Shown: in pieces, positions 31,069-39,724 of the stretch
Layout of the letters: the number at the start of each line of letters is the position of its first letter
How positions within the stretch are numbered: position 1 is the stretch's first letter
Virus record (IMG/VR): IMGVR_UViG_3300025120_014919
Span: 1 to 64,000 of that record
Direction: 5' to 3' (one strand)
Source of the DNA: a virus
DNA length: 64,000 bases
The notes under the pieces: model-generated
Told to the model about the DNA's origin: nothing
Database searches by the model: none
The model's input: the letters and a program-made list of their open reading frames with translations, nothing else
Position numbers and translations under genes: made by a program

Positions 31069-33630
31069 GTGAGTTATCGTAATATATACTATGATCCCCG
31101 AGAAAGATGTATCAATTTATTTACTTGGGATACCGATGGTAAAAGAATTAAAGTAACTACGTCTTACGACCCATATCTTTACGTTGAAGGTAAAGGTGAT
31201 TATGAATCTATATTTGGTACTAAATTAGTTAAGAAGAGTTTTAGGACTCAGTATGATCGATTCAAGTATATTAAAGATACTGGTATTAAAAGAGTATTTG
31301 AAAATCAGCCAGCTGTTCAGCAGTACCTAATTGATACTTTTTGGAAGGTCAACGAAACGACTGAATTTAGTAAGAATCCTATTAAAGTAATGTTTTTGGA
31401 TATTGAAACTTATTCACCAGATGAGTTTCCTAATCCTCAAGACCCCACTCATACCTGTAATGTTATTACTTGCTTCGATTCATTAAATCGTCAATATCAT
31501 ACATTTGGTTTAGGTGAGTATAATAATAAAGATAAAGATGTAACATATGTTAATTGCTCTTCAGAGAGGGAGTTATTCATGAAGTTTATTGAGTATGTTG
31601 AAAAGGATTACCCTGATATTATGTCAGGTTGGAATAGTGAGTTTTTTGATTTACCATATATCTTAAATAGATGCACACGTATACTTGGCGAGGAATGGAC
31701 TAATAGAATATCACCTTCTGGTAAGGTTTATAGTAGAACGATACGTGGTCAGTTCGGTCAAGAACAACAACGTTGGTATGTTGAAGGTATTTCATTAATT
31801 GACTATTTAGATGTATATAAACGTTTTTCGGTTGGAGTCAAAGAAAGTTATAAACTTGATGCTATTGGTGAGGCTGAGCTAGGTGAGAAGAAAGTAGATT
31901 TTGGTAATATGAATCTTGCTACTCTTGCTGATACTGATTGGCAAACGTTTGTTGAATATAATATTCAGGACGTTAGACTGCTAACCAATTTAGAAGATAA
32001 ACTAAAATATACAGAACTAATTAAGATGTTAGCTTACGTTGGCTTGACTACCTTCGAAGCTGCTATGGGATCCCTTTCGGTGATCAACGGTGCAACAGCT
32101 GTTATATCAAGGAAGCGTGGTCAGTGTGTACCTTCGTTTATTAGGAATGCTGATACCGGTAAGAACCCTGGAGCATTTGTTGGAGAGCCTTTGAAAGGTT
32201 TTCAAGAAAATATTATATCGTTTGATGCTAATTCTCTATACCCGAATGTGATGATATCTCTTAATATGTCTCCAGAAACGAAAGTGGGTAAAATTGAAGA
32301 TAAAAATAATAATGAAATAGTCATACGACACGCAAATGGTAAAGTGTTTACTTTAACCCATGAAAAGTTTTTAAAGTTCTGTAAAAAGGAAGAGATAGCT
32401 ATTAGTAAAGCTAACGTGTTATTTACACAAAGGTTTAAAGGTGTAATGCCTGAAATTTTAGATTATTATTATGATAAAAGAGTCGTTGTTAAAACTAAAC
32501 TTGGTAAACTTAAAAGAGAATATTCAAAGAGTAAGGTTAAGAGTAAGGATCTTAAATTTGAAATCGATCAATTAGATGCTAAGCAATTATGTATTAAAGT
32601 TTTAATTAATTCAATTTATGGTTATTTTGGTAATAAGCATGCACCTTTTGGGGATGATGATATTGCAGCTTCAATTACTTTAACCGGTCAGGCAGTTATT
32701 AAACAATCTAACGAATTGCTTAAAAGGTACATTAAAGAAAAAGCTAATATTGAAGATGAAAAAACTCTTAATGATTGTATCATATATAATGATACTGATA
32801 GTAGTTATATTTCAGTTAAACCTTTAGTTAAAGCAGGTCTAACTTTTACCGATGAAAATGGTAAATTAACTCAAGCATTTCATGATGAGGTACAAAATAT
32901 TGAAGACTTTTTAAATGATGAAATTAAAGTATGGGGTGGTAAAAACTTAAATTCTAAAGACTGTAGATTTATCTTTAAACGTGAAGTAATTGCTGATACA
33001 GGTATATTCTTACAGAAGAAACGTTACGTTATGCATATTTTAGATGATGAGGGTATACCGATGGATAAGTATAAGTATACCGGGGTAGAAGTTGTAAGAA
33101 GTACAATGCCAGATGCTATTAAACCCCATGTTAAAGATATTATTGAAACGATGTTATCTACTCAAAGTCTTGCTGAAACGAATGCCGTGTTAGATAAAGT
33201 TTATAAAATATTCATTGACTTACCAGTTGAAGATATAACGTTTGTTTCCGGGTTAAAAGGTTATGAAAAATATGCTGGTCAATGTGATGATTGGAAGACT
33301 GCAAAAGGCATGCCTATCCACGTTAAAGCTGCTTATTATCATAATATGTTACTTAAAAAATTTAATATTGAAAAGGAATATGAAACTATTAGTTCTGGTG
33401 ATAAGGTTAGATACTTTTATTTACAGCAGCCTAACCCTTACAACCTACCAAGTTTAGCATACAAGTATTATTACCCGGAAGAGTTTAAAAAGATATTTCA
33501 CGTTGACTATGATAAAATGTTTGAAAAAAATCTTTATGCAGTTATTGAGAGATTTTATGATAATGTTAAATGGGCTATTCAAAAGCCTGGTAATGCGGTT
33601 CAAACAAACTTATTTGATCTTTTATGTTGA
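31069..33630 (+). CDS. 43: T4-type family B DNA polymerase gp43
   Basis: 853 aa with a GTG start placed 6 bp after a TATAAT. The proofreading domain shows FLDIETYS, NSEFFDLPYI and YNIQDVRLL. The polymerase domain shows SFDANSLYPNVM, KVLINSIYGYFGN and YNDTDSSYI. The C-terminus ends NLFDLLC, which resembles the clamp-binding tail of T4-like polymerases. The length is slightly below T4 (898 aa). It replicates the phage genome with gp45, gp32 and gp41. Confidence 0.97.
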   Translation: MSYRNIYYDPRERCINLFTWDTDGKRIKVTTSYDPYLYVEGKGDYESIFGTKLVKKSFRTQYDRFKYIKDTGIKRVFENQPAVQQYLIDTFWKVNETTEFSKNPIKVMFLDIETYSPDEFPNPQDPTHTCNVITCFDSLNRQYHTFGLGEYNNKDKDVTYVNCSSERELFMKFIEYVEKDYPDIMSGWNSEFFDLPYILNRCTRILGEEWTNRISPSGKVYSRTIRGQFGQEQQRWYVEGISLIDYLDVYKRFSVGVKESYKLDAIGEAELGEKKVDFGNMNLATLADTDWQTFVEYNIQDVRLLTNLEDKLKYTELIKMLAYVGLTTFEAAMGSLSVINGATAVISRKRGQCVPSFIRNADTGKNPGAFVGEPLKGFQENIISFDANSLYPNVMISLNMSPETKVGKIEDKNNNEIVIRHANGKVFTLTHEKFLKFCKKEEIAISKANVLFTQRFKGVMPEILDYYYDKRVVVKTKLGKLKREYSKSKVKSKDLKFEIDQLDAKQLCIKVLINSIYGYFGNKHAPFGDDDIAASITLTGQAVIKQSNELLKRYIKEKANIEDEKTLNDCIIYNDTDSSYISVKPLVKAGLTFTDENGKLTQAFHDEVQNIEDFLNDEIKVWGGKNLNSKDCRFIFKREVIADTGIFLQKKRYVMHILDDEGIPMDKYKYTGVEVVRSTMPDAIKPHVKDIIETMLSTQSLAETNAVLDKVYKIFIDLPVEDITFVSGLKGYEKYAGQCDDWKTAKGMPIHVKAAYYHNMLLKKFNIEKEYETISSGDKVRYFYLQQPNPYNLPSLAYKYYYPEEFKKIFHVDYDKMFEKNLYAVIERFYDNVKWAIQKPGNAVQTNLFDLLC

Positions 33631-33654
33631 TTTATACGGTCATTAACTCATAAT
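33627..33654 (+). promoter_or_regulatory. Early-class promoter of the APS-kinase-like gene
   Basis: TTGATT-N16-CATAAT, then 5 bp and the ATG at 33660; the -35 overlaps the gp43 stop codon. Confidence 0.7.
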
Positions 33655-33659
33655 AAGAT

Positions 33660-34085
33660 ATGAAAATATTAATTTTTGGGTTACCTGGAAGCGGGAAATC
33701 TACATTAGCTGAACAACTATGTAGACATTTAAATGGAGTATGGCTTAACGCTGATAAAATTCGTGAGGAATATAATGATTGGGACTTCTCAATGGATGGT
33801 AGAATTAGACAAGCAAACCGAATGAGATTTTTATCTGACGGAGTTGTAAAAGCTGGTAAAATTTCATTAGCTGATTTTGTTTGTCCGACTGAAAGAGCAC
33901 GTACTGAATTTGATGCTGATTTTACTATATGGATGCAAACAATAAAAGAAGGTCGATTTGAAGACACAAATAGAATATTTGAAATTCCTACTAGCTATGA
34001 TTATGTGGTTAAAGAGTGGTCAAAAGATACCCATGCAAAAATTGTACCTTTAATAAATGAATGGATAGAAAAAAATAATGTTTAA
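33660..34085 (+). CDS. APS-kinase-like P-loop kinase
   Basis: 141 aa. Walker A is GLPGSGKST (residues 7-15). NADKIREEYNDWDFS and RIRQANRMRFLSD follow the APS kinase pattern (GDN-R..LN.dL.FS..dR.EN.RR). ADFVCPTERARTEF corresponds to the I-P/SP region. The protein is shorter than typical APS kinases (about 200 aa). The true substrate may be another nucleotide or sugar. It overlaps the next nucleotidyltransferase gene by 8 bp. Confidence 0.75.
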   Translation: MKILIFGLPGSGKSTLAEQLCRHLNGVWLNADKIREEYNDWDFSMDGRIRQANRMRFLSDGVVKAGKISLADFVCPTERARTEFDADFTIWMQTIKEGRFEDTNRIFEIPTSYDYVVKEWSKDTHAKIVPLINEWIEKNNV

Positions 34086-34449
34086 TAATCAAAAACCAAC
34101 AGTACAAATGTTAGGTAGGTGGCAACCTTGGCATAAAGGTCACACAGAATTATTTAAAAGAGCTTTGCAAAAAACTGGTCAAGTTGCTATAATGGTTAGG
34201 GATTTAGATGGAGAAGATAACCCATTCGACCATGCTAATGTATATGAAAATATTATTCAAGGTTTATCTAAAGAAGGCTTTACACATAAAAGAGAATATA
34301 CTATTATTACAGTACCAAATATAGTTGATATAAGCTATGGTAGAGGGGTAGGTTATACTTTTACTGAGCATGATTTAGGAAAAGATGTACATAACATTAG
34401 TGCTACGAAAATAAGAAAAAAATTAAGAGAAGAAGGTAAATTAAGTTGA
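34078..34449 (+). CDS. HxGH nucleotidyltransferase
   Basis: 123 aa. The signature GRWQPWHKGHTELF (about residues 13-26) and the later NISATKIRKKL (the ISST-type motif) place it in the NMNAT/cytidylyltransferase superfamily. It is encoded right after the APS-kinase-like gene, so the two could work in one pathway: activation of a small molecule and its phosphorylation. Which nucleotide and substrate are used is unknown. Confidence 0.75.
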   Translation: MFNNQKPTVQMLGRWQPWHKGHTELFKRALQKTGQVAIMVRDLDGEDNPFDHANVYENIIQGLSKEGFTHKREYTIITVPNIVDISYGRGVGYTFTEHDLGKDVHNISATKIRKKLREEGKLS

Positions 34450-34473
34450 TTTACGTTTAACAGTTATTAAAAT
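34446..34473 (+). promoter_or_regulatory. Early-class promoter of the 126-aa gene
   Basis: TTGATT-N16-TAAAAT, then 6 bp and the ATG at 34480; the -35 overlaps the stop codon of the previous gene. Confidence 0.75.
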
Positions 34474-34479
34474 ATATGT

Positions 34480-34860
34480 ATGTCAGATATAAATTATACT
34501 ACGTTCATCGATAATGCAGGCCGTGCCATTTTTGGAGCGGTAGAAGAAGAAACACAGGATACAATTAAGGTAAAAAACCCCGTAATGATTGCTGTTAACC
34601 AACAACAAAATGGTCAAATGGCGGTACAGCTATTTCCAATCTTTTTTCAAGAATTTGTTGTTGAAAGTGATAATACGAATCGTTCTAACTTCTTTACATA
34701 TACAAAGAATAATATTGCTTTAGGTTCAAATTTTGAAGTTGAACCTCGTATTGTAGATCAATACCAACGTATTGTTAATCCACAATTAGTTGCAGCTGAT
34801 AGCGGAGATTCTTCTGAGGAACCAGAAGTTATAAAGTTATTCGACGAAGAAGAAAAGTAA
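34480..34860 (+). CDS. Conserved hypothetical protein
   Basis: 126 aa, beta-rich, with VKNPVMIAVNQQQNGQMAVQLFPIFFQEFV (residues 28-57) and an acidic tail. The beta pattern with a Gln-rich turn recalls Lsm-like proteins, but I cannot support a family. It stands in the replication block with its own early promoter and ends before a strong hairpin. Confidence 0.6.
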   Translation: MSDINYTTFIDNAGRAIFGAVEEETQDTIKVKNPVMIAVNQQQNGQMAVQLFPIFFQEFVVESDNTNRSNFFTYTKNNIALGSNFEVEPRIVDQYQRIVNPQLVAADSGDSSEEPEVIKLFDEEEK

Positions 34861-34881
34861 AAATATAAAAACCAAAAAAAT

Positions 34882-34915
34882 AACCTCTCATATATTTTGT
34901 TATATATGAGAGGTT
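34882..34915. terminator. Strong hairpin between two plus-strand genes
   Basis: A perfect 14-bp stem (from AACCTCTCATATAT) with a 6-base loop ends 7 bp before the ATG at 34923. There is no T-run on the plus-strand side, but an A-run on the other side would give a U-run for minus transcripts. It may act as a translation-controlling or mRNA-stabilising structure rather than a terminator. Confidence 0.6.
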
Positions 34916-34922
34916 CCTATGT

Positions 34923-35147
34923 ATGACGCCGCAAGAAATATTTGATTATAAATTAGGATGGAAATCTTATTCATTCTCTGTACCGTTTCATTCAGACTGG
35001 GAAATGGAGTATGTAGATTATTGCAAAAAAAATTTTAATAAATGGCAATGGGATACACTTAAGTGGTCAAATGTATATGAGCATACAATGCTATTTGAAA
35101 AAATAAAAGATGCTGATAAGTTTAAAGAATTTATTGATAAACGATAA
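34923..35147 (+). CDS. Small hypothetical protein (74 aa)
   Basis: 74 aa with many Trp, Tyr and Phe. Begins MTPQEIFDYKLGWKSYSF. No family is recognised. Unlike its neighbours it has no early promoter at the usual distance; instead a 14-bp hairpin ends 7 bp before the ATG. Its mRNA is presumably the extended transcript of the upstream gene. The uvsX promoter overlaps its last codons. Confidence 0.55.
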   Translation: MTPQEIFDYKLGWKSYSFSVPFHSDWEMEYVDYCKKNFNKWQWDTLKWSNVYEHTMLFEKIKDADKFKEFIDKR

Positions 35148-35161
35148 TCATATACTATAAT
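35134..35161 (+). promoter_or_regulatory. Early-class promoter of uvsX
   Basis: TTGATA-N16-TATAAT, then 7 bp and the ATG at 35169; the -35 lies in the end of the 74-aa gene. Confidence 0.85.
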
Positions 35162-35168
35162 AGTATAT

Positions 35169-36269
35169 ATGAGTAAAGAAATTGATGATATTTTATCTGT
35201 AATTGATAAATCTAATCCATATGCATCTTTCTTAAATGAAAGTGCTATTAGTAATGTAGATGGTTGGTTAGATACTGGGTCGATGGTACTTAATGGTATT
35301 GTATCTGGTTCATTATTCGGTGGTATACCGAGAAATAGAATGACCTTATTGGCTGGTCCAAGTATGACCGGTAAGAGTTTTATTTTGCAGAAGATTCTAG
35401 CTAATGCTCAAAAGGAAGGTTTAATACCAGTTATATTTGATAGTGAAAATGCTATTGATAAAGATGGGGCTGAAGCTTTAGGTTTAGATGTTAGTAAAGT
35501 AAAATATGTACCTGTTTTCAGTATTGAAGAATGTCGTAATACTATTTTTGACTTCTTAACTAAAGTAAAGGAAAATGGTCAAGAAGGTAAATTTATTATA
35601 GCTATTGATTCATTAGGTAATATGGAAAGTCAATTGCAGATTAATCGTCAGACAAAGGGGAATGTTAGTGCTGATATGGGTAGTAGAGCTAAAGCTATGA
35701 AATCTTTATTACGTACTTTAACTCAATTATCAGGATTAACTAAAACTACTATTTTAGCTACTAATCATATCTATGAAGATCCAGCTGCATTATTTCCTTC
35801 TTTAGTTAAAGCAATGCCAGGTGGTACTGCTACTGTTTATTTACCTTCAGTTACTATTCAATTAGCTCGTAAGCCAGTTAAAGAAGATAAAAATACGGAT
35901 GGTAAGTTAGCTGTAGGTCAGAAGAATTATTCAGGTGTTATTCTTAGAGCATTAACGGTAAAAAATAGATTCGTTAAGCAATATTTACAAGGTGAAATGT
36001 ATCTATCTTTTGATAAAGGTTTAAACAAATATTATGGGTTATTAGATCTTGCAGTAGGTTTAGGAGCAGTAATACAAACTGGTTCTACTTATACATTACC
36101 AGATGGTAAGAAACTTGGTTATTATAGTAAATGGAAAGACGATACAGAATTGTGGGATAATACTATTATACCCGTAGTAGAAGAGAAAATTAAACAAGAA
36201 TGGAAGTATAGTAATAAATCTGATGAAGATGAAATTATACCAGACGAAGTAGTAGAAGAAGATGAATAA
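35169..36269 (+). CDS. uvsX: UvsX RecA-like recombinase
   Basis: 366 aa. Walker A is GPSMTGKSFI (about residues 63-72), Walker B is IIAIDSLGNM, and LMIA-like TILATNHIYEDP holds a further conserved region. The SVDPYASFLNE-type start and acidic C-terminus (DEDEIIPDEVVEEDE) agree with T4 UvsX. It performs strand exchange with UvsY and gp32. The next gene overlaps by 8 bp. Confidence 0.95.
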   Translation: MSKEIDDILSVIDKSNPYASFLNESAISNVDGWLDTGSMVLNGIVSGSLFGGIPRNRMTLLAGPSMTGKSFILQKILANAQKEGLIPVIFDSENAIDKDGAEALGLDVSKVKYVPVFSIEECRNTIFDFLTKVKENGQEGKFIIAIDSLGNMESQLQINRQTKGNVSADMGSRAKAMKSLLRTLTQLSGLTKTTILATNHIYEDPAALFPSLVKAMPGGTATVYLPSVTIQLARKPVKEDKNTDGKLAVGQKNYSGVILRALTVKNRFVKQYLQGEMYLSFDKGLNKYYGLLDLAVGLGAVIQTGSTYTLPDGKKLGYYSKWKDDTELWDNTIIPVVEEKIKQEWKYSNKSDEDEIIPDEVVEEDE

Positions 36270-36477
36270 AATTATAACAGCCCAATGGTGCGGGCCATGT
36301 AACGCATTAAAAGATGAAATAAAAAATGCTAAAATTGAAGTAGAGTATATCGATGCTGATGACAATATGGATTTTTGTAACAAGCTTGGTATTAAATCTA
36401 TACCAACTTTAATCACTAGTGAAAAAGAAATTATTACTTCTTATCCAGAGATTCTCAAAAAATTGAATATATTATAA
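36262..36477 (+). CDS. Small thioredoxin/glutaredoxin-fold protein
   Basis: 71 aa. The active site is AQWCGPCNALK (Cys10 and Cys13), followed by a thioredoxin-like IKSIPTLI with cis-Pro at residue 48. This is shorter than host thioredoxin (about 105 aa), as is usual for phage redoxins such as T4 NrdC. It probably reduces ribonucleotide reductase or another phage enzyme. It overlaps uvsX by 8 bp and lies 4 bp before queC. Confidence 0.85.
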   Translation: MNKIITAQWCGPCNALKDEIKNAKIEVEYIDADDNMDFCNKLGIKSIPTLITSEKEIITSYPEILKKLNIL

Positions 36478-36481
36478 TAAT

Positions 36482-37231
36482 ATGGTTAAAAAGAATAAAA
36501 TAGTAATTACGCTTAGCGGTGGTATGGATTCATCTGTTTTACTTTATAAAGCAGCTGAACAATATAAAGAAGTACACACCGTAACTTTCAATTATGGTCA
36601 ACGTCATAGTAAAGAGTTAGAAGCAGCTGAAAAGCAATTAGTAAATGCTAAGCATGACTTCCCTAACGTTACATTTACCAATAAATTATTAGACGTTACT
36701 TATATTAAGGATATAGCTGATACATCTTCCCTTACTAATGATAATATAGATACACCTGATGTAAAAGATATAATGGGTGAGGCTCAACCTAAATCATATG
36801 TACCATTCCGTAATTTAATGTTTTTGAGCATATTATTATCATATGCAGAAAAAATGGAAGCCGATGAAGTATGGTACGGTGCAGCAGAAGCAGATAGTTT
36901 AGCAGGTTATTGGGATGGTTCAGTACAGTTTGTCGATAAGATGAATCAGATTTGCTTGCTAAACCGTGAAGTAGATGTTAGAGTAAGGGCTCCCCTACTA
37001 AAAATGAGTAAAAAAGAGATTATTTTGAATGGAGTAGAGATTGGAGTCAATTTTGCTGATACATATACTTGTTATTCTGGGGAATATCCATGCGATGCAA
37101 ATAGCGCAAGTAGTGCTCTAAGATTAAAAGGGTTTGTAGACGCGGGACTACAAGATCCATTACGTTATAAACAGCAAGATAAGTTAGATTCAGTTTATAG
37201 AGATAATAATTGTAAATCTATATTAGATTAA
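36482..37231 (+). CDS. queC: 7-cyano-7-deazaguanine (preQ0) synthase QueC
   Basis: 249 aa. QueC makes preQ0 from 7-carboxy-7-deazaguanine, ammonia and ATP. The N-terminal TLSGGMDSSVLLY is the PP-loop ATP-binding motif (residues 10-22); FNYGQRHSKEL is typical QueC. Near the C-terminus, DTYTCYSGEYPCDANSASSALR carries cysteines of the zinc site, though canonical QueC has CG-C-xxC there and fewer Cys are obvious here. It is the last step of the preQ0 set whose other genes lie at 3990-8864. A weak GAGATT-16-TATTAT-6 promoter-like match precedes it. Confidence 0.9.
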   Translation: MVKKNKIVITLSGGMDSSVLLYKAAEQYKEVHTVTFNYGQRHSKELEAAEKQLVNAKHDFPNVTFTNKLLDVTYIKDIADTSSLTNDNIDTPDVKDIMGEAQPKSYVPFRNLMFLSILLSYAEKMEADEVWYGAAEADSLAGYWDGSVQFVDKMNQICLLNREVDVRVRAPLLKMSKKEIILNGVEIGVNFADTYTCYSGEYPCDANSASSALRLKGFVDAGLQDPLRYKQQDKLDSVYRDNNCKSILD

Positions 37232-38535
37232 TAACCCCATCTATTCATTCTTTCTTGAGAATGAGCATTTTGCATTTTTTGTCTATGCTGTGTTACTAGT
37301 TGCCGGTTAACTTCTTGTTGTGACATTGCAACTTGCTCTTCTTCTTCTGATTCAGACTTCTTTTTTCTAAGCTTACCTGTTACTGGGCATCTTTCTTCTT
37401 CTTCATCGTCTAAAGGTTCCATTTCACCCATTGTATCATCAGGGGCTGCGTCAGCAGGTGCATATTGATCATTAGCATCTTCATCTTTAGGTTCAATATC
37501 ATCATCATAATGATCTGCAACTGCTCTTGCATGATCCTGACCTGCTCTTTCTCGTTCTTTCTTCATTTCATCCTTTTCTTCGTTTTCTTCATCGTCACCT
37601 CCAAATGCAGCTTCTGCACGAGCTTTTTCATAGTCAGAAAGTTTACCATCGTTATCTAGATCAGCTTTCTTAAGATCGATTTCATCTTCTGATTTAGCTT
37701 GTATATTTCTACCATAACGATCAAATTTACCTTCTTCCCCTTCTGGAAAATCAGCAACTAATTTTTCTCTTTGACCCATTTCTATTTCACCACCAAATTT
37801 ATCAACTTGTTCCGTTTCACTAGGCTTAACGATAACAACTGATACAACATCGTCTTGTGATATATCGTCTAAATTAATTTTTTGACCTTTAAAAGAATTA
37901 AGTGTAACTCTATATTTTAATCCATCACTTACTACTGTGTATAAATCATTTTCACCAACTCCACCCTCGGAGTTTAAAGTCGTATCACTACCAAGATTCA
38001 ATTGTAAGGTTTCAAAACCTGTATCACCTTTCTTAAGACCTGCTTTTGCTGCTCCTCTTTCTCTTGTTGTAATTTTGACATCTGGTCTAGAAGCTAATGG
38101 TTTTGAAACATTAGCCATAATATTAATAGCATTTTGAATATCATCATCAGATAAATTTTCTAAATCTAATTCAGGATTTTCTTTTTGTAAATATCTAATT
38201 ACCTTAGTAGCAAAATATCTAGGGGTCATTGTACCTTTAAGATCTCTAATATCTTCCATACCCATTAGTTTTGCTCTAAGAGGATCAACAATCTTTTTAC
38301 CCCTTGCTTCTTCAACAATATGGTGCTGCCGGTCAGCATGCCCGAAGTTTGTATCGTCCATATATGTCGATGTACTCTCAGCGATAATTTCTGTATTTGA
38401 ACTCGGTTCAGCTATTGAAGGGTCCGTTATTTTTTTATTCTTTACTTCTTGTACAATATCGAAGTCTAGGTTATCCATGTAACTTGATGTGTTCTCGACG
38501 ATAATTTTTTTATTTGACCAGTTATGTAAACTCAT
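37228..38535 (-). CDS. Acidic late protein with duplicated N-terminus and EF-hand loop
   Basis: 435 aa. Two diverged copies of one unit lie at about residues 9-42 and 47-88: both contain II-(V/A)E-x-TS-x-YMDx-F, then VxExxxKKIxDP. Later, KADLDNDGKLSDYEKA is a calcium-binding EF-hand/dockerin-type loop (D-x-D-x-D-G). The C-terminal third is extremely acidic and Lys-rich, with a short CPVTGKLRKKK. Late promoter, large acidic character and IVE/IAE sites suggest an internal or prohead core protein. No family is recognised. The stop overlaps the queC stop. Confidence 0.6.
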   Translation of the reverse strand: MSLHNWSNKKIIVENTSSYMDNLDFDIVQEVKNKKITDPSIAEPSSNTEIIAESTSTYMDDTNFGHADRQHHIVEEARGKKIVDPLRAKLMGMEDIRDLKGTMTPRYFATKVIRYLQKENPELDLENLSDDDIQNAINIMANVSKPLASRPDVKITTRERGAAKAGLKKGDTGFETLQLNLGSDTTLNSEGGVGENDLYTVVSDGLKYRVTLNSFKGQKINLDDISQDDVVSVVIVKPSETEQVDKFGGEIEMGQREKLVADFPEGEEGKFDRYGRNIQAKSEDEIDLKKADLDNDGKLSDYEKARAEAAFGGDDEENEEKDEMKKERERAGQDHARAVADHYDDDIEPKDEDANDQYAPADAAPDDTMGEMEPLDDEEEERCPVTGKLRKKKSESEEEEQVAMSQQEVNRQLVTQHRQKMQNAHSQERMNRWGY

Positions 38536-38540
38536 ATTAT

Positions 38541-38548
38541 TATTTATT
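38541..38548 (-). promoter_or_regulatory. Late promoter box of the 435-aa gene
   Basis: AATAAATA on the minus strand, 5 bp before the ATG at 38535. It overlaps the -35 of the divergent early promoter by two bases. Confidence 0.7.
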
Positions 38549-38574
38549 GATCTTTTCCATTTTTATACTATAAT
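38547..38574 (+). promoter_or_regulatory. Early-class promoter of the GATase-to-gp41 operon
   Basis: TTGATC-N16-TATAAT, then 8 bp and the ATG at 38583. It should drive seven overlapping genes to 42771. Confidence 0.8.
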
Positions 38575-38582
38575 ATAGTTAT

Positions 38583-39254
38583 ATGTGTGGTATATATTGT
38601 AGCAATGATTTGACTTCTTTCGAAGTTTTACAAGAAGCTAATAAAAAGCGGGGTAATTTTTCAACTGGCATATTTTATTGCTATAATAAAGCTAATTATA
38701 GAGTACTCAAGGAAAAGAATAATATAAACTGGAATAAAACTAAAATACCAAATCAAAAAGGGCATTTATATCTCGGCCATAACCAAGCCCCTACTGAAAC
38801 CGGTAGAGAATGGAATGAAGAAACGTCACACCCGTTTTGGGTTGGTGATTGGATAGTAGCTCATAATGGAGTGTTAACTAATTATGAGGAATTAATAGAT
38901 GAATATATACCAATGCATGATAACCCGGTAGATAGTAGCATAATACCAGCATTATTAGATGAATTTGAATATACACACGGTCCTTGTGAAGATGCTGAAA
39001 CTGAAGTACAAAATATATTATACACAATAGAAAAACTTAAAGGTACATTTGCTTTATGGATAGTGAACATAAAAACGATGAACATTTATATAGCAAGACA
39101 AGGTAGTACGTTGTTTTACAAAGACGCTAATATATCATCAATTAAGGGTCAAGGTTATAAAGAAGTATCACAAGGAGTACTTTACAACTATTCATATGAA
39201 GGTCTAACAGAGTTAGACGGATTTGTATATGACTCACCATTTTTAACATTATGA
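38583..39254 (+). CDS. Class II glutamine amidotransferase domain protein
   Basis: 223 aa. The N-terminal Cys2 (MCGIYC) is the Ntn nucleophile of class II amidotransferases. LGHNQAPT and WIVAHNGVLTNYEEL fit the glutamine-binding site. Such a domain frees ammonia from glutamine and passes it to a synthetase domain, but none is fused here. QueC, which needs ammonia, lies 1.3 kb upstream; in archaea a fused GAT-QueC protein is used in archaeosine synthesis. A preQ0-to-amidine role is therefore an attractive idea, but glucosamine synthesis is an alternative. Confidence 0.8.
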   Translation: MCGIYCSNDLTSFEVLQEANKKRGNFSTGIFYCYNKANYRVLKEKNNINWNKTKIPNQKGHLYLGHNQAPTETGREWNEETSHPFWVGDWIVAHNGVLTNYEELIDEYIPMHDNPVDSSIIPALLDEFEYTHGPCEDAETEVQNILYTIEKLKGTFALWIVNIKTMNIYIARQGSTLFYKDANISSIKGQGYKEVSQGVLYNYSYEGLTELDGFVYDSPFLTL

Positions 39255-39724
39255 ACATAAATTACGTAACAATTAACGAATGTAACGATTTAGATAAACT
39301 TAGATTTATTAAATTTATTTACGATAATACGGATTCATTTATATTGAATACGTTCGGCCATACTTGGTCAGGTAGAAACTGGTGGGAAAAATTTCCTATT
39401 GAAGTATGTGTAGACGATGCCGGCCAAGTTTTAGGTTTACATGCTTATACCACTAATGATAAGGCAAAAGGTACAATGAAAACATATTATATAGTTACCT
39501 CGAAGGAAGTAAGAGGTAAAGGTGTAGCAAAACTTTTAATTCTAAATGCAATTTACAAACATAAAGATAAAATTAAAAATTATTATGTTAATACAGATGT
39601 TAGAAGTAATGGTGTACAATTTTTTAAAAAATTATTAGGTGATAATTTTACTATTGAAAGTAACGATTTCAATTCCCAAGATATAATTTTTGAGGAACCT
39701 ATTTATAATATAATAGATGAGTAA
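39251..39724 (+). CDS. GNAT-family acetyltransferase
   Basis: 157 aa. The acetyl-CoA loop is SKEVRGKGVAKLLIL (about residues 78-92, with the R-G-x-G-x-A motif), and VNTDVRSNGVQFFKKLLG is the usual second half (N-x2-a...F..klGF). The acceptor amine is unknown: an amino sugar or a protein. It overlaps both neighbours by 4 and 8 bp in the operon leading to gp41. Confidence 0.8.
   Translation: MNINYVTINECNDLDKLRFIKFIYDNTDSFILNTFGHTWSGRNWWEKFPIEVCVDDAGQVLGLHAYTTNDKAKGTMKTYYIVTSKEVRGKGVAKLLILNAIYKHKDKIKNYYVNTDVRSNGVQFFKKLLGDNFTIESNDFNSQDIIFEEPIYNIIDE

Noticed and set aside
33632-33967. 111-aa minus-strand frame opposite the APS-kinase-like gene
   Set aside because: Antisense shadow of a gene with clear Walker A and promoter; its own sequence shows no domain.
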